The notes: generated by a model from the letters alone, not told the origin. Counted from the stretch's first letter, positions 8,236 to 16,085 are shown. The stretch is 36,694 nucleotides of DNA from an uncultured Eubacteriales bacterium (GCA_902492655.1 CABUMF010000019.1:1-36694), one strand, 5' to 3'. Numbers and translations: made by a program.

Positions 8236-8320
8236 GGAGGGGTTCCCGAGTGGCCAAAGGGGGCAGACTGTAAATCTGTTGTCAGTGACTTCGATGGTTC
8301 GAATCCATCTCCCTCCACCA
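8236..8320 (+). tRNA. tRNA-Tyr (anticodon GUA)
   Basis: An 85-base class II tRNA with a long variable arm. The acceptor stem is GGAGGGG/TCCCTCC, the anticodon loop CTGTAAA has anticodon GTA, and the T-arm contains GGTTCGAATCC. CCA is encoded at 8318-8320. It lies eight bases after tRNA-Thr and shares its promoter. Confidence 0.96.
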
Positions 8321-8326
8321 AATCTG

Positions 8327-8365
8327 AGCCGTAATTTTGATACAAAATTGCGGTTCTGTTTTTTT
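8327..8365 (+). terminator. Intrinsic terminator of the tRNA-Thr/Tyr unit
   Basis: A 13-bp stem, AGCCGTAATTTTG (8327-8339) with CAAAATTGCGGTT (8343-8355), two G-T pairs included, has a 3-base loop and is followed by CTGTTTTTTT. Confidence 0.88.
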
Positions 8366-8402
8366 GCCCGAAAACCCTCTAACAATGGGATTTTTGAAAA
8401 GA

Positions 8403-8488
8403 GAAAAGTTTCAGAGTAATGGATGGTTTGCTAAAATCAGAGCATTTTCAGCCATCGCACACAAATTCCGCTCACTCCGAAACTTTTC
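8403..8488. repeat. Imperfect inverted repeat in an AT-rich intergenic region
   Basis: A 14-bp stem with one A-C mismatch is formed by GAAAAGTTTCAGAG (8403-8416) and CTCCGAAACTTTTC (8475-8488). Inside it a second stem, GATGG (8422-8426) with CCATC (8452-8456), encloses TGCT/AGCA. No convincing gene lies in 8366-8640. The element could be a small structured RNA, the remains of a miniature mobile element, or a binding site; nothing decides between these. Confidence 0.45.
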
Positions 8489-8542
8489 CTCGAAAAATAA
8501 TGCACCGATTATTGTGTTTTTGCCATAAAAACGATGCAAATA

Positions 8543-8571
8543 TTGAAAAAAGTTCAATTATATGATATAAT
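8543..8571 (+). promoter_or_regulatory. Sigma-A promoter upstream of the 49-codon ORF and epimerase gene
   Basis: TTGAAA (8543-8548) and TATAAT (8566-8571) are 17 bases apart. The -35 box is part of a small dyad, TTGAA-5-TTCAA. It would start transcription near 8578, ahead of the small ORF at 8647. Confidence 0.65.
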
Positions 8572-8646
8572 GTTTTAAGAAATCAAATCGTTCAGGAATA
8601 TCAATGATAATTTGTCAGATATTGTCGGGAAAAAAGGAAGTTTGCA

Positions 8647-8796
8647 ATGAAAAAAGATAGTATTTTTTGTCATATCTTTATTTATAAGAACGCTTATCAA
8701 AAAGATGATAACGGATATTATTGGATTAGTTCATATGGAATGCACGAAGTAGAAAAAAAGAATAATCTTTTGGCCAGTCTTGACAAGAGTATATGA
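8647..8796 (+). CDS. Small ORF of 49 codons, unknown function
   Basis: The ORF begins MKKDSIFCHIFIYKNAYQ and ends LLASLDKSI. It has an ATG, an AAGGAAG ribosome binding site 6-7 bases upstream, and a sigma-A promoter at 8543-8571. The product is small, aromatic-rich (tyrosines and one tryptophan in the centre) with no signal peptide or membrane helix. I do not recognise it. It may be a true small protein, a leader peptide, or the broken N-terminus of a longer gene. It precedes the epimerase gene by 70 bases and probably shares its transcript. Base composition is AT-rich like the rest of this patch. Confidence 0.4.
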   Translation: MKKDSIFCHIFIYKNAYQKDDNGYYWISSYGMHEVEKKNNLLASLDKSI

Positions 8797-8866
8797 CGGG
8801 ATGATAGTAGAGATATAAGTGTGGAGCGGAGCAATGCTACAAAGTGAATATAAAGGAGAAGATCAT

Positions 8867-9772
8867 ATGAAAATCGCAACTACAATTGGAGAAATGTATT
8901 CATATTCTGAAAAACCGGCAAAAGCTATTGAAGCATACGAGGGTACCGGATTTAAGTACCTTGATTATAGCTTTTATAATGTGGTGAGAACTCCGAACCA
9001 TCCTTTTATGACGGATAACTGGAAGGAAGAAATTTTTGAAGCGAAAGCTACTGCACAAAGGCTTGGTTTTTCTTTTGTGCAAGCGCATGCGCCCGATTGT
9101 GATATAAGAGGAGAAGGTGCGGAAAAAGGAATTTTGGCCACTATTCGTTCAATTGAGGCTTGTGGTATTCTTGGTATTAAAAATATGGTAATCCATTCGG
9201 GATTTTTCCAAGAGATAAAATATCCCAATGACAAAGAGTTATATTTTAAAGCTAATGAACCATTTTTCAAAGCGCTTATTCCGGCAATGGAGAAAAATGG
9301 CGTCAATATTCTCTTTGAAAATACAACCTTAAAGAATTGCCCTGAAAAGTGCTTTTTTCCTATAACCGGAAAGGACTTAAACGATTTCGTTTCCTATATG
9401 AACCATCCATTGTTCGGTGCGGCGTGGGATGTAGGACACGCCAATATGGATGAAACAGACCACTATGCTGAAATTATGGAAATGGGAAATAACTTAAAAG
9501 CAATTCATGTGCATGATAATAATGGTATGAGAGATAACCATACAGCACCTTTCCTTGGAACAGCAGATTATGATTCGCTTATGAGAGGACTTATTGAATC
9601 GGGGTTTTCAGGTTATTTTACCTTGGAAGCGGATGGATTTTTCGAGTTTAATCGTGGGCGTGAGAATGGAAGTCTTTCGCACATTAGCACAGAACTTAAG
9701 AGAGATGCCCTTTCATTACTTTATAAAATTTCAAAATATATTCTTTCTTCATATAATGTTTATGAAGAATAA
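8867..9772 (+). CDS. Sugar phosphate isomerase/epimerase-like TIM-barrel protein
   Basis: A 301-residue protein of the xylose-isomerase-like TIM-barrel superfamily (AP endonuclease 2 family), which includes tagatose/psicose epimerases, IolE/IolI and endonuclease IV. The candidate metal ligands are in the expected order: Glu in LFENTT, Asp-x-Gly-His in AAWDVGHANM, His in AIHVHDNNG, and Glu in YFTLEADGF. The ATG at 8867 is preceded by AAAGGAG; in-frame upstream codons lack a site. The substrate cannot be told, because no sugar transporter or kinase gene is adjacent. It lies in an AT-rich patch next to tRNA genes, which suggests horizontal acquisition. Nuclease activity is unlikely because several endonuclease IV zinc ligands are missing. 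Confidence 0.85.
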   Translation: MKIATTIGEMYSYSEKPAKAIEAYEGTGFKYLDYSFYNVVRTPNHPFMTDNWKEEIFEAKATAQRLGFSFVQAHAPDCDIRGEGAEKGILATIRSIEACGILGIKNMVIHSGFFQEIKYPNDKELYFKANEPFFKALIPAMEKNGVNILFENTTLKNCPEKCFFPITGKDLNDFVSYMNHPLFGAAWDVGHANMDETDHYAEIMEMGNNLKAIHVHDNNGMRDNHTAPFLGTADYDSLMRGLIESGFSGYFTLEADGFFEFNRGRENGSLSHISTELKRDALSLLYKISKYILSSYNVYEE

Positions 9773-9881
9773 TGATTGATAAAAGCGTAAGTGAAGTTTG
9801 TTCTAGTAAACATTGGCATCCAGATTATACAGTCTTTATATAAAGGATGTTGAATTTTGTCGAAAAAGCGATGAGATAACA

Positions 9882-10274
9882 ATGAAGAAAATTTTTAATG
9901 TAGTGTTAAATGTTTTGCCATTCTTTATATGGATTGGGTGGTTTTTATTAGCTTTAAATAATGTTGAAATAAATCCAGACTTGGGGACGATTCAAATATT
10001 GTTATTGCTTGGGCTACCTTTGGTTTACTCTGTTTATAATGTTATTTTTTCTGCTAATAAAAAGAACTTTTTGATGCAAAATTTTGTTTTTGGAGTTGCC
10101 CAAGTGGTTGGTTACTACATAAGTGGTCTGCTTTATTATGATTATATTTCTAGTGATTCAGAAACAATCTTGGTAAATAATACTTTTTCTGCAATATCTG
10201 TTGTTTATATTTTAATTACAACTTTAATATTTTACGGGATTAGTGTAGTTGTAGAAAAGTTAAAAAGGAAATGA
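9882..10274 (+). CDS. Small integral membrane protein, unknown function
   Basis: A 130-residue hydrophobic protein with about four predicted membrane helices: near residues 5-25 (VVLNVLPFFIWIGWFLLAL), 36-56, 66-90 and 103-125, ending in a positively charged VEKLKRK. I recognise no family motif. The ATG at 9882 is the best start by hydrophobic onset, though its ribosome binding site (GATGAGAT) is weak. A TTG at 9813 in frame would add 23 residues. It follows the epimerase gene by about 110 bases and shares its AT-rich composition. Confidence 0.6.
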   Translation: MKKIFNVVLNVLPFFIWIGWFLLALNNVEINPDLGTIQILLLLGLPLVYSVYNVIFSANKKNFLMQNFVFGVAQVVGYYISGLLYYDYISSDSETILVNNTFSAISVVYILITTLIFYGISVVVEKLKRK

Positions 10275-10381
10275 TTTTTTAGTCCTGTCTTGACTTGAGA
10301 AAAAGAAAAGTTCACTATGAACTAATCTTTTTGAAAAATGCACCGCTTTTTCGGTCGTATTAAAATTGACCATTAGTTCCA

Positions 10382-10416
10382 AAAAAATCCTGTCTTTTGA
10401 TAGGATTTTTTGTTTT
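10382..10416 (+). terminator. Intrinsic terminator closing the AT-rich patch
   Basis: AAAAATCCTGTC (10383-10394) pairs with GATAGGATTTTT (10399-10410) around TTTT, followed by TGTTTT. Just upstream, GAACTAAT (10318-10325) and ATTAGTTC form a longer-range inverted repeat. The interval 10275-10535 otherwise contains only this and the sigma factor promoter. Confidence 0.75.
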
Positions 10417-10452
10417 GCCTTTTTTCCTCAAAACCATAAAATCTAAAAAAAT

Positions 10453-10492
10453 TTGCAAAACGGTTGACTTTTTTGTATAATTAAACCGTCTA
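10453..10492 (+). promoter_or_regulatory. Promoter region of the ECF sigma/anti-sigma operon
   Basis: A sigma-A promoter is visible: TTGCAA (10453-10458), 17 bases, TATAAT (10476-10481). Overlapping it is a possible ECF-type promoter: TTGACT (10464-10469), 17 bases, CGTCTA (10487-10492). CGTC is the -10 core recognised by B. subtilis SigV/SigM/SigX-type factors, and such operons are usually autoregulated. The ECF -35 match (expected TGAAAC) is poor, so autoregulation is only a suggestion. Confidence 0.5.
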
Positions 10493-10535
10493 ATGTATGT
10501 AAGCTTACAAAAGGGACGACAAAGGAGACATTGCA

Positions 10536-10991
10536 GTGGATAACCTATTTGAAAAAAGCTATAAAGAATGTGAAAAATCCTTATATCTCATAGCATTCGG
10601 CTATCTGCACAATGCGGAGGACGCAAGGGATTGTGTTCAGGAAGCGGCAATATCGGCATTTCGGGCGTTCGGTAAATTAAAAGACAAAGGCTTATTCAAA
10701 ACATGGATAACCAGGATTTTGATTAACAAGGCGAAGGATTTTCTGAAAAACAAAAGGTACACCGAGGAGCTTTCGGATAATCTTAATGTGTTTTGCGAAA
10801 TTCCTGACAATGACATGGATGTTGTAGAGGGTATATGCCGTCTTAAGCCCGAGCTTTCGGTGTACATAACGCTTCGTTTTTACAACGATATGACCTATGA
10901 CGAGGCGGCAAAAACGCTGAAGGTTTCCACCGTTAAGTACAGAACCAAAAATGCTCTTGAGGAACTGAAAACCATTTTGGAAGGGAGATAA
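10536..10991 (+). CDS. ECF-family RNA polymerase sigma factor (SigV-like)
   Basis: A 151-residue extracytoplasmic-function sigma factor. Region 2 (about residues 8-75) has GYLHNAEDARDCVQEAAISAFRAF and then TWITRILINKAKDFLKNK. Region 4 (about 95-150) has LRFYNDMTYDEAAKTLKVSTVKYRTKNALEELK, the helix-turn-helix for the -35 element. The start is GTG with a good AAAGGAGAC site. It is followed directly by an RsiV-type membrane anti-sigma factor, so it is probably held inactive until an envelope signal. In B. subtilis and C. difficile the homologous pair answers to lysozyme. Assignment as SigV rests on the partner, not on the sigma sequence alone. Confidence 0.93.
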   Translation: MDNLFEKSYKECEKSLYLIAFGYLHNAEDARDCVQEAAISAFRAFGKLKDKGLFKTWITRILINKAKDFLKNKRYTEELSDNLNVFCEIPDNDMDVVEGICRLKPELSVYITLRFYNDMTYDEAAKTLKVSTVKYRTKNALEELKTILEGR

Positions 10992-10997
10992 TTGTTA

Positions 10998-11876
10998 ATG
11001 AAAATAACAGAGCTTGAAAGCATGCTAAAGGACAACGCAGATGTTTTAAAAGAATCCATGCGGCTTCCGGAGGATATTGTAGGAAACTTTAGAGAAGGAG
11101 AGAAAAAGAACATGAGAAAAAAATCAAAAGTTAAGGAGATTGCATTTACATTGGCGGCGGCAGCCGCAGTGTTTGCCCTACTGGTTAACCTTATTCCGAA
11201 TTTGGCATACGCAAGCAGTAAAATTCCGGTATTGGGAGAAATTGTAAAGGTAGTTACATTCGGCAGATATGAGGTTAAAAACAACAGCTATGAGGCAAAT
11301 GTGGTTACTCCCAAAATAGAAGGTCTGCTCAACAAGGAGCTGGAGGATAAGCTCAATTCCGAGTTTAAAGAAAACTCAGATGCGGTTATTGCCGCCTTTG
11401 AAAAGGACATTAAGGAACTGGAAAAGGAATACGGCTCGGATTTCCACATGGGAGTTGAGGCAAATTATGTTGTTCGCACCGACAATGACAAATTCCTGGC
11501 AATCGACACATATATCGTAAATATCGCAGGTTCATCGTCGACCAAGCACAGCTTCTACACAATAGACAAAAAGAAGGGCACGCTTGTCGAGCTTAAAGAT
11601 ATGTTCAAGGAAAACGCCGATTATGTAACGCTGATAAGCGATTATATAACGGAAGAAATGCAGAAGCAAAACGACGAAGGAACAGCATACTACTGGATAG
11701 GAAATGCGGACGACAATATTGAAGGCTTCAAAAAAATAAAAGAAGATCAAAGCTTTTTCATAAATAATGACGGGAACATCGTGATCTGCTTTGATAAATA
11801 TGAGGTTGCTCCCGGCGCATACGGTTGTCCCGAATTTGAAATACCACACGAGGTTATCAAAAAAATACTCAGGTAA
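10998..11876 (+). CDS. RsiV-type membrane anti-sigma factor (DUF3298-like sensor domain)
   Basis: A 292-residue single-pass membrane protein. Residues 1-45 are cytoplasmic and should bind the sigma factor; a helix at about 47-68 is followed by Ala70-Tyr71-Ala72, a signal-peptidase-like AxA site. The extracytoplasmic part starts SSKIPVLGEIVKVVTFGRYE and shows the RsiV pattern: NKELEDKLN, YTIDKKKGTLVELKDMFKENADY, FFINNDGNIVICFDKYEVAPGAYG. B. subtilis RsiV binds lysozyme with this domain and is then cut by signal peptidase and RasP to free SigV. The ATG at 10998 follows GGGAG in the sigma gene 3' end, six bases after its stop codon. The inducing signal here is inferred. Confidence 0.88.
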   Translation: MKITELESMLKDNADVLKESMRLPEDIVGNFREGEKKNMRKKSKVKEIAFTLAAAAAVFALLVNLIPNLAYASSKIPVLGEIVKVVTFGRYEVKNNSYEANVVTPKIEGLLNKELEDKLNSEFKENSDAVIAAFEKDIKELEKEYGSDFHMGVEANYVVRTDNDKFLAIDTYIVNIAGSSSTKHSFYTIDKKKGTLVELKDMFKENADYVTLISDYITEEMQKQNDEGTAYYWIGNADDNIEGFKKIKEDQSFFINNDGNIVICFDKYEVAPGAYGCPEFEIPHEVIKKILR

Positions 11877-11922
11877 GAAATCCGATGTAAAATAACAAAT
11901 CCCGATTTTTTACAAAAAACTG

Positions 11923-11951
11923 TTGCAAAAAGGCATAATATATGTTAAAAT
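11923..11951 (+). promoter_or_regulatory. Sigma-A promoter of the NSS transporter gene
   Basis: TTGCAA (11923-11928), 17 bases, TAAAAT (11946-11951), about 48 bases before the start codon. It shows that the transporter can be transcribed independently of the sigma/anti-sigma operon. No ECF-type -10 (CGTC) is present. Confidence 0.75.
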
Positions 11952-11999
11952 ATGTAATGCATTCTGTGAAAGGAAAAAATAATAAAAAGGATTGAGAAA

Positions 12000-13361
12000 A
12001 TGTCAGAACAGAAAAGAAGCAGTTTTACGGGAAAAATCGGGTTTGTGCTTGCCGCGGCAGGCTCGGCGGTAGGGCTTGGTAATATTTGGAGATTTCCTTA
12101 CCTTGCCGCAAAGTACGGCGGAGGAATATTTTTGCTTGTATATATCATCCTTGCGGTGACCTTCGGCTTTGCGCTCATGACGGCGGAAATCGCCATAGGC
12201 AGAAAAACAGGGCTCAGCGCAATAGGAGCATTCAAAAAGCTTGACAAGCGGTTTGGATTTATCGGAATTTTGGCAGCGGTTGTGCCTGCGATAATCCTTC
12301 CTTATTATTCGGTTATAGGCGGCTGGGTTACAAAGTTCATGTACGAGTTTGTAAGCGGCGGAGCTTCTGCGACGGTGAGCGACGATTATTTCGGAGGATT
12401 TATAAGCACAACGGCAGAGCCGATTATATGGTTTCTTATCTTTATAGGTGTTACAACTGCGGTAGTCATGTTGGGTGTTGAAAAGGGCATCGAGAAGGTC
12501 AGCAAGGTAATGATGCCGATTTTGGTCGTGCTGTCGATATTCATTGCGGTTTATGCGATGTTCCTTCCGGGGGCAATCGACGGAATAAAGTATTACCTTC
12601 TCCCCGACTTCGGAAAATTCTCCGCAACCACGGTTCTTGCGGCAATGGGACAGCTTTTTTATTCCATGTCCCTTGCAATGGGCATTATGATAACCTACGG
12701 CTCGTACATGAAAAAGGAAGTAAACCTCGAATCCTCCGTCACTCAGATTGAAATATTCGATACGGGCATTGCGTTTCTTGCAGGTCTTATGATTATTCCG
12801 GCGGTATTCGTGTTCTCGGGCGGCACTCCCGAAGCCCTGGGAAAAGGCCCGAGCCTTATGTTCGTTACACTTCCTAAGGTCTTTGAAAGTATGCCCGGAG
12901 GCACATTTATCGGTGCGGCGTTCTTTATAATGGTTCTGTTCGCGGCGCTGACATCCTCAATTTCCCTTATGGAAACGGTGGTGTCCATTGCCTGCGATAA
13001 GTTCAATATCAGAAGAATTCCTTCTTGTATCGTTGTGTTCATTATTTCTGTGGTATTGGGGATTTTGTCATCCCTCGGGTACGGAGCTTTGGGGAATGTA
13101 AAATTAATCGGAATGCAGTTTTTGGACTTCTTTGATTTTATAAGCAACAGCGTTCTGATGCCGATTGTCGCACTTCTCACCTGTATATTTGCAGGCTTTG
13201 TGATAAAGCCGAAATGCGTTATTGACGAGGTTGAGCTTTGCGGAGTTCGGTTCCGCCGAAAAGCGCTTTTCTCCGTTATTATAAAATATGTTGCCCCGGC
13301 TCTTATCGTGCTGATTCTTATTACATCGGTACTTAACGCATTCGGTCTGTTTGAAATATAA
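12000..13361 (+). CDS. Sodium-dependent neurotransmitter:sodium symporter (NSS/SNF) family transporter
   Basis: A 453-residue LeuT/MhsT-type symporter, expected to import an amino acid with Na+. Helix 1 carries the signature GSAVGLGNIWRFPYLAAKYGGG, whose unwound region binds substrate and Na+. About eleven hydrophobic segments follow, typical of short bacterial members that lack helix 12. Helix 6 (LAAMGQLFYSMSLAMGIMITYGSYM) and helix 8 (FAALTSSISLMETVV, with the Na2-site Ser/Thr residues) are recognisable. The gene has its own promoter, starts ATG behind AAAAGGATTGAG, and ends at a strong hairpin. The specific substrate cannot be read from the sequence; tryptophan, tyrosine or other hydrophobic amino acids are known for the family. 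Confidence 0.94.
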   Translation: MSEQKRSSFTGKIGFVLAAAGSAVGLGNIWRFPYLAAKYGGGIFLLVYIILAVTFGFALMTAEIAIGRKTGLSAIGAFKKLDKRFGFIGILAAVVPAIILPYYSVIGGWVTKFMYEFVSGGASATVSDDYFGGFISTTAEPIIWFLIFIGVTTAVVMLGVEKGIEKVSKVMMPILVVLSIFIAVYAMFLPGAIDGIKYYLLPDFGKFSATTVLAAMGQLFYSMSLAMGIMITYGSYMKKEVNLESSVTQIEIFDTGIAFLAGLMIIPAVFVFSGGTPEALGKGPSLMFVTLPKVFESMPGGTFIGAAFFIMVLFAALTSSISLMETVVSIACDKFNIRRIPSCIVVFIISVVLGILSSLGYGALGNVKLIGMQFLDFFDFISNSVLMPIVALLTCIFAGFVIKPKCVIDEVELCGVRFRRKALFSVIIKYVAPALIVLILITSVLNAFGLFEI

Positions 13362-13364
13362 TTT

Positions 13365-13394
13365 AAAAGGTTGTCTTTCGGGACAACCTTTTTT
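13365..13394. terminator. Intrinsic terminator between convergent genes
   Basis: A perfect 11-bp stem AAAAGGTTGTC (13365-13375) with GACAACCTTTT (13382-13392), loop TTTCGG, followed by TT on the plus strand so that six T close the element. It ends the NSS transporter transcript; on the opposite strand it follows the ABC ATPase stop codon and ends in TTTT, so it may act in both directions. Confidence 0.88.
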
Positions 13395-14151
13395 ATATGA
13401 TATATTTATAATGATAGTATCTATCCGAAGTCGAATACTCCAATTCAATGTTGAAAATATCTCTTACGATGCCGCTTTTATATATACCCTCAGGAGTGTC
13501 AAATGCCGCAAGCCTGCCTTTATCTATGACCGCCACAAAATCCGAAAATGTAAAAGCCAGCGGAAGGTCGTGCATAACCGCAACTATTCCCTTGCCGCTT
13601 TCAACCAATGAGCGAAAGCTTCTTATAAGCTCAATTCGGTGTGAAATATCGAGAAATGTCGTGGGCTCGTCCATAAGAATATAGTCGGTATCCTGCGTTA
13701 AAGCCATTGCAATGTAGGCGTATTGCCTCATACCTCCCGAAAGAGAGGACAAGGGCTTTTCCGAAAGCTCGGAAAGTCCAAGCTCCGAGAGGGTTTTTTC
13801 GGCTATTTCAATATCCTTTTCCGAATATCTTCTCGGATAATCAAGATAAGGAAATCTCCCGTGCAAAACGAGCTGTTTCACCGTCATGTCCGCTGCAGAC
13901 TTTCCCTGGGCAAGATATGCGATTTTTTGAGCTCTTGCCTTTCCCGAAAGCGTGTCCGAACGCACCTTGTCAATGATTATTTCCCCCGAGGTCGGCTTAA
14001 TTATGCCCACAACGGTTTTAATAAGGGTGCTTTTCCCGGAGCCGTTTAGCCCTATAACCGAAACAAGCTTCCCCTCGGGAATACAAAGGGATATATCTTC
14101 TATAATGCTTTTTTTGCCGTATCCCGAGGATACGCCTTTAAGTTCAATCAC
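13393..14151 (-). CDS. ABC transporter ATP-binding protein (iron-chelate/cobalamin importer type, FecE/BtuD-like)
   Basis: A 252-residue ATPase of the importer class for metal chelates. Walker A is GLNGSGKST, the Q-loop region is IAYLAQGKSA, the signature is LSGGMRQ, Walker B with catalytic Glu is YILMDEPTTFLD, and the switch histidine is in VMHDL. It overlaps the permease gene by eight bases, so it is translationally coupled. It is last in an operon of reductase, binding protein, permease and ATPase. The ligand may be ferric siderophore, haem, cobalamin or another tetrapyrrole; the ATPase does not discriminate between them. Confidence 0.93.
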   Translation of the reverse strand: MIELKGVSSGYGKKSIIEDISLCIPEGKLVSVIGLNGSGKSTLIKTVVGIIKPTSGEIIIDKVRSDTLSGKARAQKIAYLAQGKSAADMTVKQLVLHGRFPYLDYPRRYSEKDIEIAEKTLSELGLSELSEKPLSSLSGGMRQYAYIAMALTQDTDYILMDEPTTFLDISHRIELIRSFRSLVESGKGIVAVMHDLPLAFTFSDFVAVIDKGRLAAFDTPEGIYKSGIVRDIFNIELEYSTSDRYYHYKYII

Positions 14152-15163
14152 GCCTGTGAAGCCCCCTTCTCACAAGAATAAACACAAAAAACGGAGCTCC
14201 CAGGAACGCCATGATAATCCCCACAGGTATTTCGTAGGGCGAAAATGCGGTTCTTGCCACGGTATCGCAAAGGCAAACAAAGGACGAGCCGAACAATGCG
14301 CAAAGCGGAAGCAAATAGGACGATTTGCCACCCACAATATTGCGGATTATGTTCGGGACAATCAGTCCCACAAAGGACAAAAGCCCCGCTATGCTCACAG
14401 CACAGCCTGCAAGAAGTGCCGAAAGCGTCAAAAAAACGGAGCGCACAAGCCTTGTGTTCATTCCGAGCCCTGCCGCACTTTCATCACCCAGTGCAAGGAC
14501 GTCAAGCTCGTTTACAAGGGTAAATACAACCATAAGGGCGATAATTATAATGACCGCCGAAGGAATTACGCTTTTAAAGGTTACAGCAGAAAACTCCCCC
14601 ACCTTAAAATCGTTGCTCATCACTCCGATTTCGGGTATAAATGTAATGACAGCACTTGTTATTGCGCCGAAAAAGCTGTTGACCGCAACCCCGATTAAAA
14701 TTACCGTTCCCCTCGAAGCGTTCAGCCTTTGAGCCGAAAAGCTTACAAGCATCACCGTTATAAACGCTCCCAAAAATGCAAAAACGGATAATCTGAAGCC
14801 GCCGTAAATACCGAAAAACGCCGATAAGGTCACAGCAAGTCCGGCTCCCGAATTAACGCCGATAATGCTCGGGGAGGCAAGGCGGTTTGCCAGAACGCTC
14901 TGTATAATCGCTCCCGAAACCGCAAGCGCACCGCCGCAAACGAGGGATGCGACGGTTCTCGGCAGACGCACATAAGCAAAAACCCTTGTCTGCGGAGAAT
15001 AATTAAAGCCTTTTAAAAACGCATCCGCAATATCGTTTATTCGGACAGATGAGCTTCCGATAAGTATTCCGATAACAGCCGACAATATAAGCAGCAAAAA
15101 GCCCGTCAAATAAAGAAGCCTTATTTTATTTCCTGCCGAGCAGCGTTTCGCTGAGTTCTTCAT
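14144..15163 (-). CDS. FecCD-family ABC transporter permease
   Basis: A 339-residue BtuC/FecCD-type permease with about ten membrane helices. Family hallmarks are VRLPRTVASLVCGGALAVSGAIIQSVLANRLASPSIIGVNSGAG near residues 63-105 and GLIVPNIIRNIVGG near 280, which contains the coupling-helix Gly that contacts the ATPase. It overlaps the binding-protein gene upstream by 38 bases and the ATPase downstream by eight. Only one permease gene is present, so the channel should be a homodimer. Ligand unknown; see the binding protein and reductase. Confidence 0.94.
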   Translation of the reverse strand: MKNSAKRCSAGNKIRLLYLTGFLLLILSAVIGILIGSSSVRINDIADAFLKGFNYSPQTRVFAYVRLPRTVASLVCGGALAVSGAIIQSVLANRLASPSIIGVNSGAGLAVTLSAFFGIYGGFRLSVFAFLGAFITVMLVSFSAQRLNASRGTVILIGVAVNSFFGAITSAVITFIPEIGVMSNDFKVGEFSAVTFKSVIPSAVIIIIALMVVFTLVNELDVLALGDESAAGLGMNTRLVRSVFLTLSALLAGCAVSIAGLLSFVGLIVPNIIRNIVGGKSSYLLPLCALFGSSFVCLCDTVARTAFSPYEIPVGIIMAFLGAPFFVFILVRRGLHRRD

Positions 15164-16085
15164 AAGCTTCAGCCCAGTCGGCGTTGGGCTTGAGGTTGAA
15201 AAGCCTTCTGTCCATCACATGAACTCTGTTTTCCTTTACCGCCTCAAGCGTTCCGAACGCAGGGTTTTCCTCCGTTATTCTATAAAAATTATCCAAAGCA
15301 TTTTGGGTGTCCTCACCCATTGTGACAACGAAAATATGATATGGATTTTTACTTATTATGCTTTCAACGCTCAGCGATTCAAGAAGGGATTCATCGCTGT
15401 CGGAGATGTTTTCGCAGCCGAGGTCATAAAGCATCTCCCCGAGAACCGTTCCAAAGCTACCCTTAGCCTTGACGGAGCTTGCCGAAGCCCTCAGCAAAAG
15501 CACCTTTTTCTGCTCCGAAGGAATATCTTGACTTTCAAAATCCGCTTTTATTTCTTCGATTTTCTTTTGAATATCCGAGCCGTTCTTTTCAAACAGGTCT
15601 TTTCTCCCTGTTATATCGGTGCAAATATCAAGCATATTAAGATAATCTTCAAAGCAGTCAACATCAAAATATGCCACCGTAATTCCTGCGTTTTCCAAAG
15701 CGTCCTTCATATCGACATTTGCCGCTGTGGAAGCACTTGCAATAACGAAATCGGGATTTGCCGAAATAAGCGTTTCAAGGCTCGGAGAATGTGCACCCCC
15801 GAGGTTTACCGCATCGGGAAGCTCAAGTCCGAAGTCGTCCCACGCATCGTCTGCGGTTGCGCAAACCTCACCTCCCGAAAGCACCCACACATCGGCAAAG
15901 CTTCCTAAAAGCGCCGCAACACGCTTCGGGTTTTTCTCAACGGACACGTTTTCGCCGAGAGCGTCCGTAAATGTAACGGTATTGTCTTTTTTTGTATCGG
16001 TTCCTTCATTTCCGCAGCCCGAAAGACTAAGCACGGCAATCAGAATTACAGCCGTACAGAAACTAAACCAATTTCTTTTCAACAT
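15126..16085 (-). CDS. Substrate-binding lipoprotein of a metal-chelate ABC importer
   Basis: A 319-residue lipoprotein of the BtuF/FepB class (periplasmic binding protein 2). The signal peptide ends in a lipobox LSGC with Cys24 as the lipidation site. The mature protein starts with the usual VTFTDALGENVSVEKNPKRVAAL, and two lobes are joined by a long helix, with LETLISANPDFVIAS in the first and AFGTLEAVKENRVHVMD in the second. I start at the ATG at 16085; a TTG two codons upstream is too close to GGGG to be served by it. It overlaps the reductase gene upstream by 23 bases. The pairing suggests a tetrapyrrole or iron compound as ligand, but this is inference. Confidence 0.92.
   Translation of the reverse strand: MLKRNWFSFCTAVILIAVLSLSGCGNEGTDTKKDNTVTFTDALGENVSVEKNPKRVAALLGSFADVWVLSGGEVCATADDAWDDFGLELPDAVNLGGAHSPSLETLISANPDFVIASASTAANVDMKDALENAGITVAYFDVDCFEDYLNMLDICTDITGRKDLFEKNGSDIQKKIEEIKADFESQDIPSEQKKVLLLRASASSVKAKGSFGTVLGEMLYDLGCENISDSDESLLESLSVESIISKNPYHIFVVTMGEDTQNALDNFYRITEENPAFGTLEAVKENRVHVMDRRLFNLKPNADWAEAYEELSETLLGRK

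Noticed and set aside
8236..10450. An integrative element with attachment sites at tRNA-Tyr
   Set aside because: I found no integrase gene and no direct repeat of the tRNA 3' end downstream, so only the composition argument remains.
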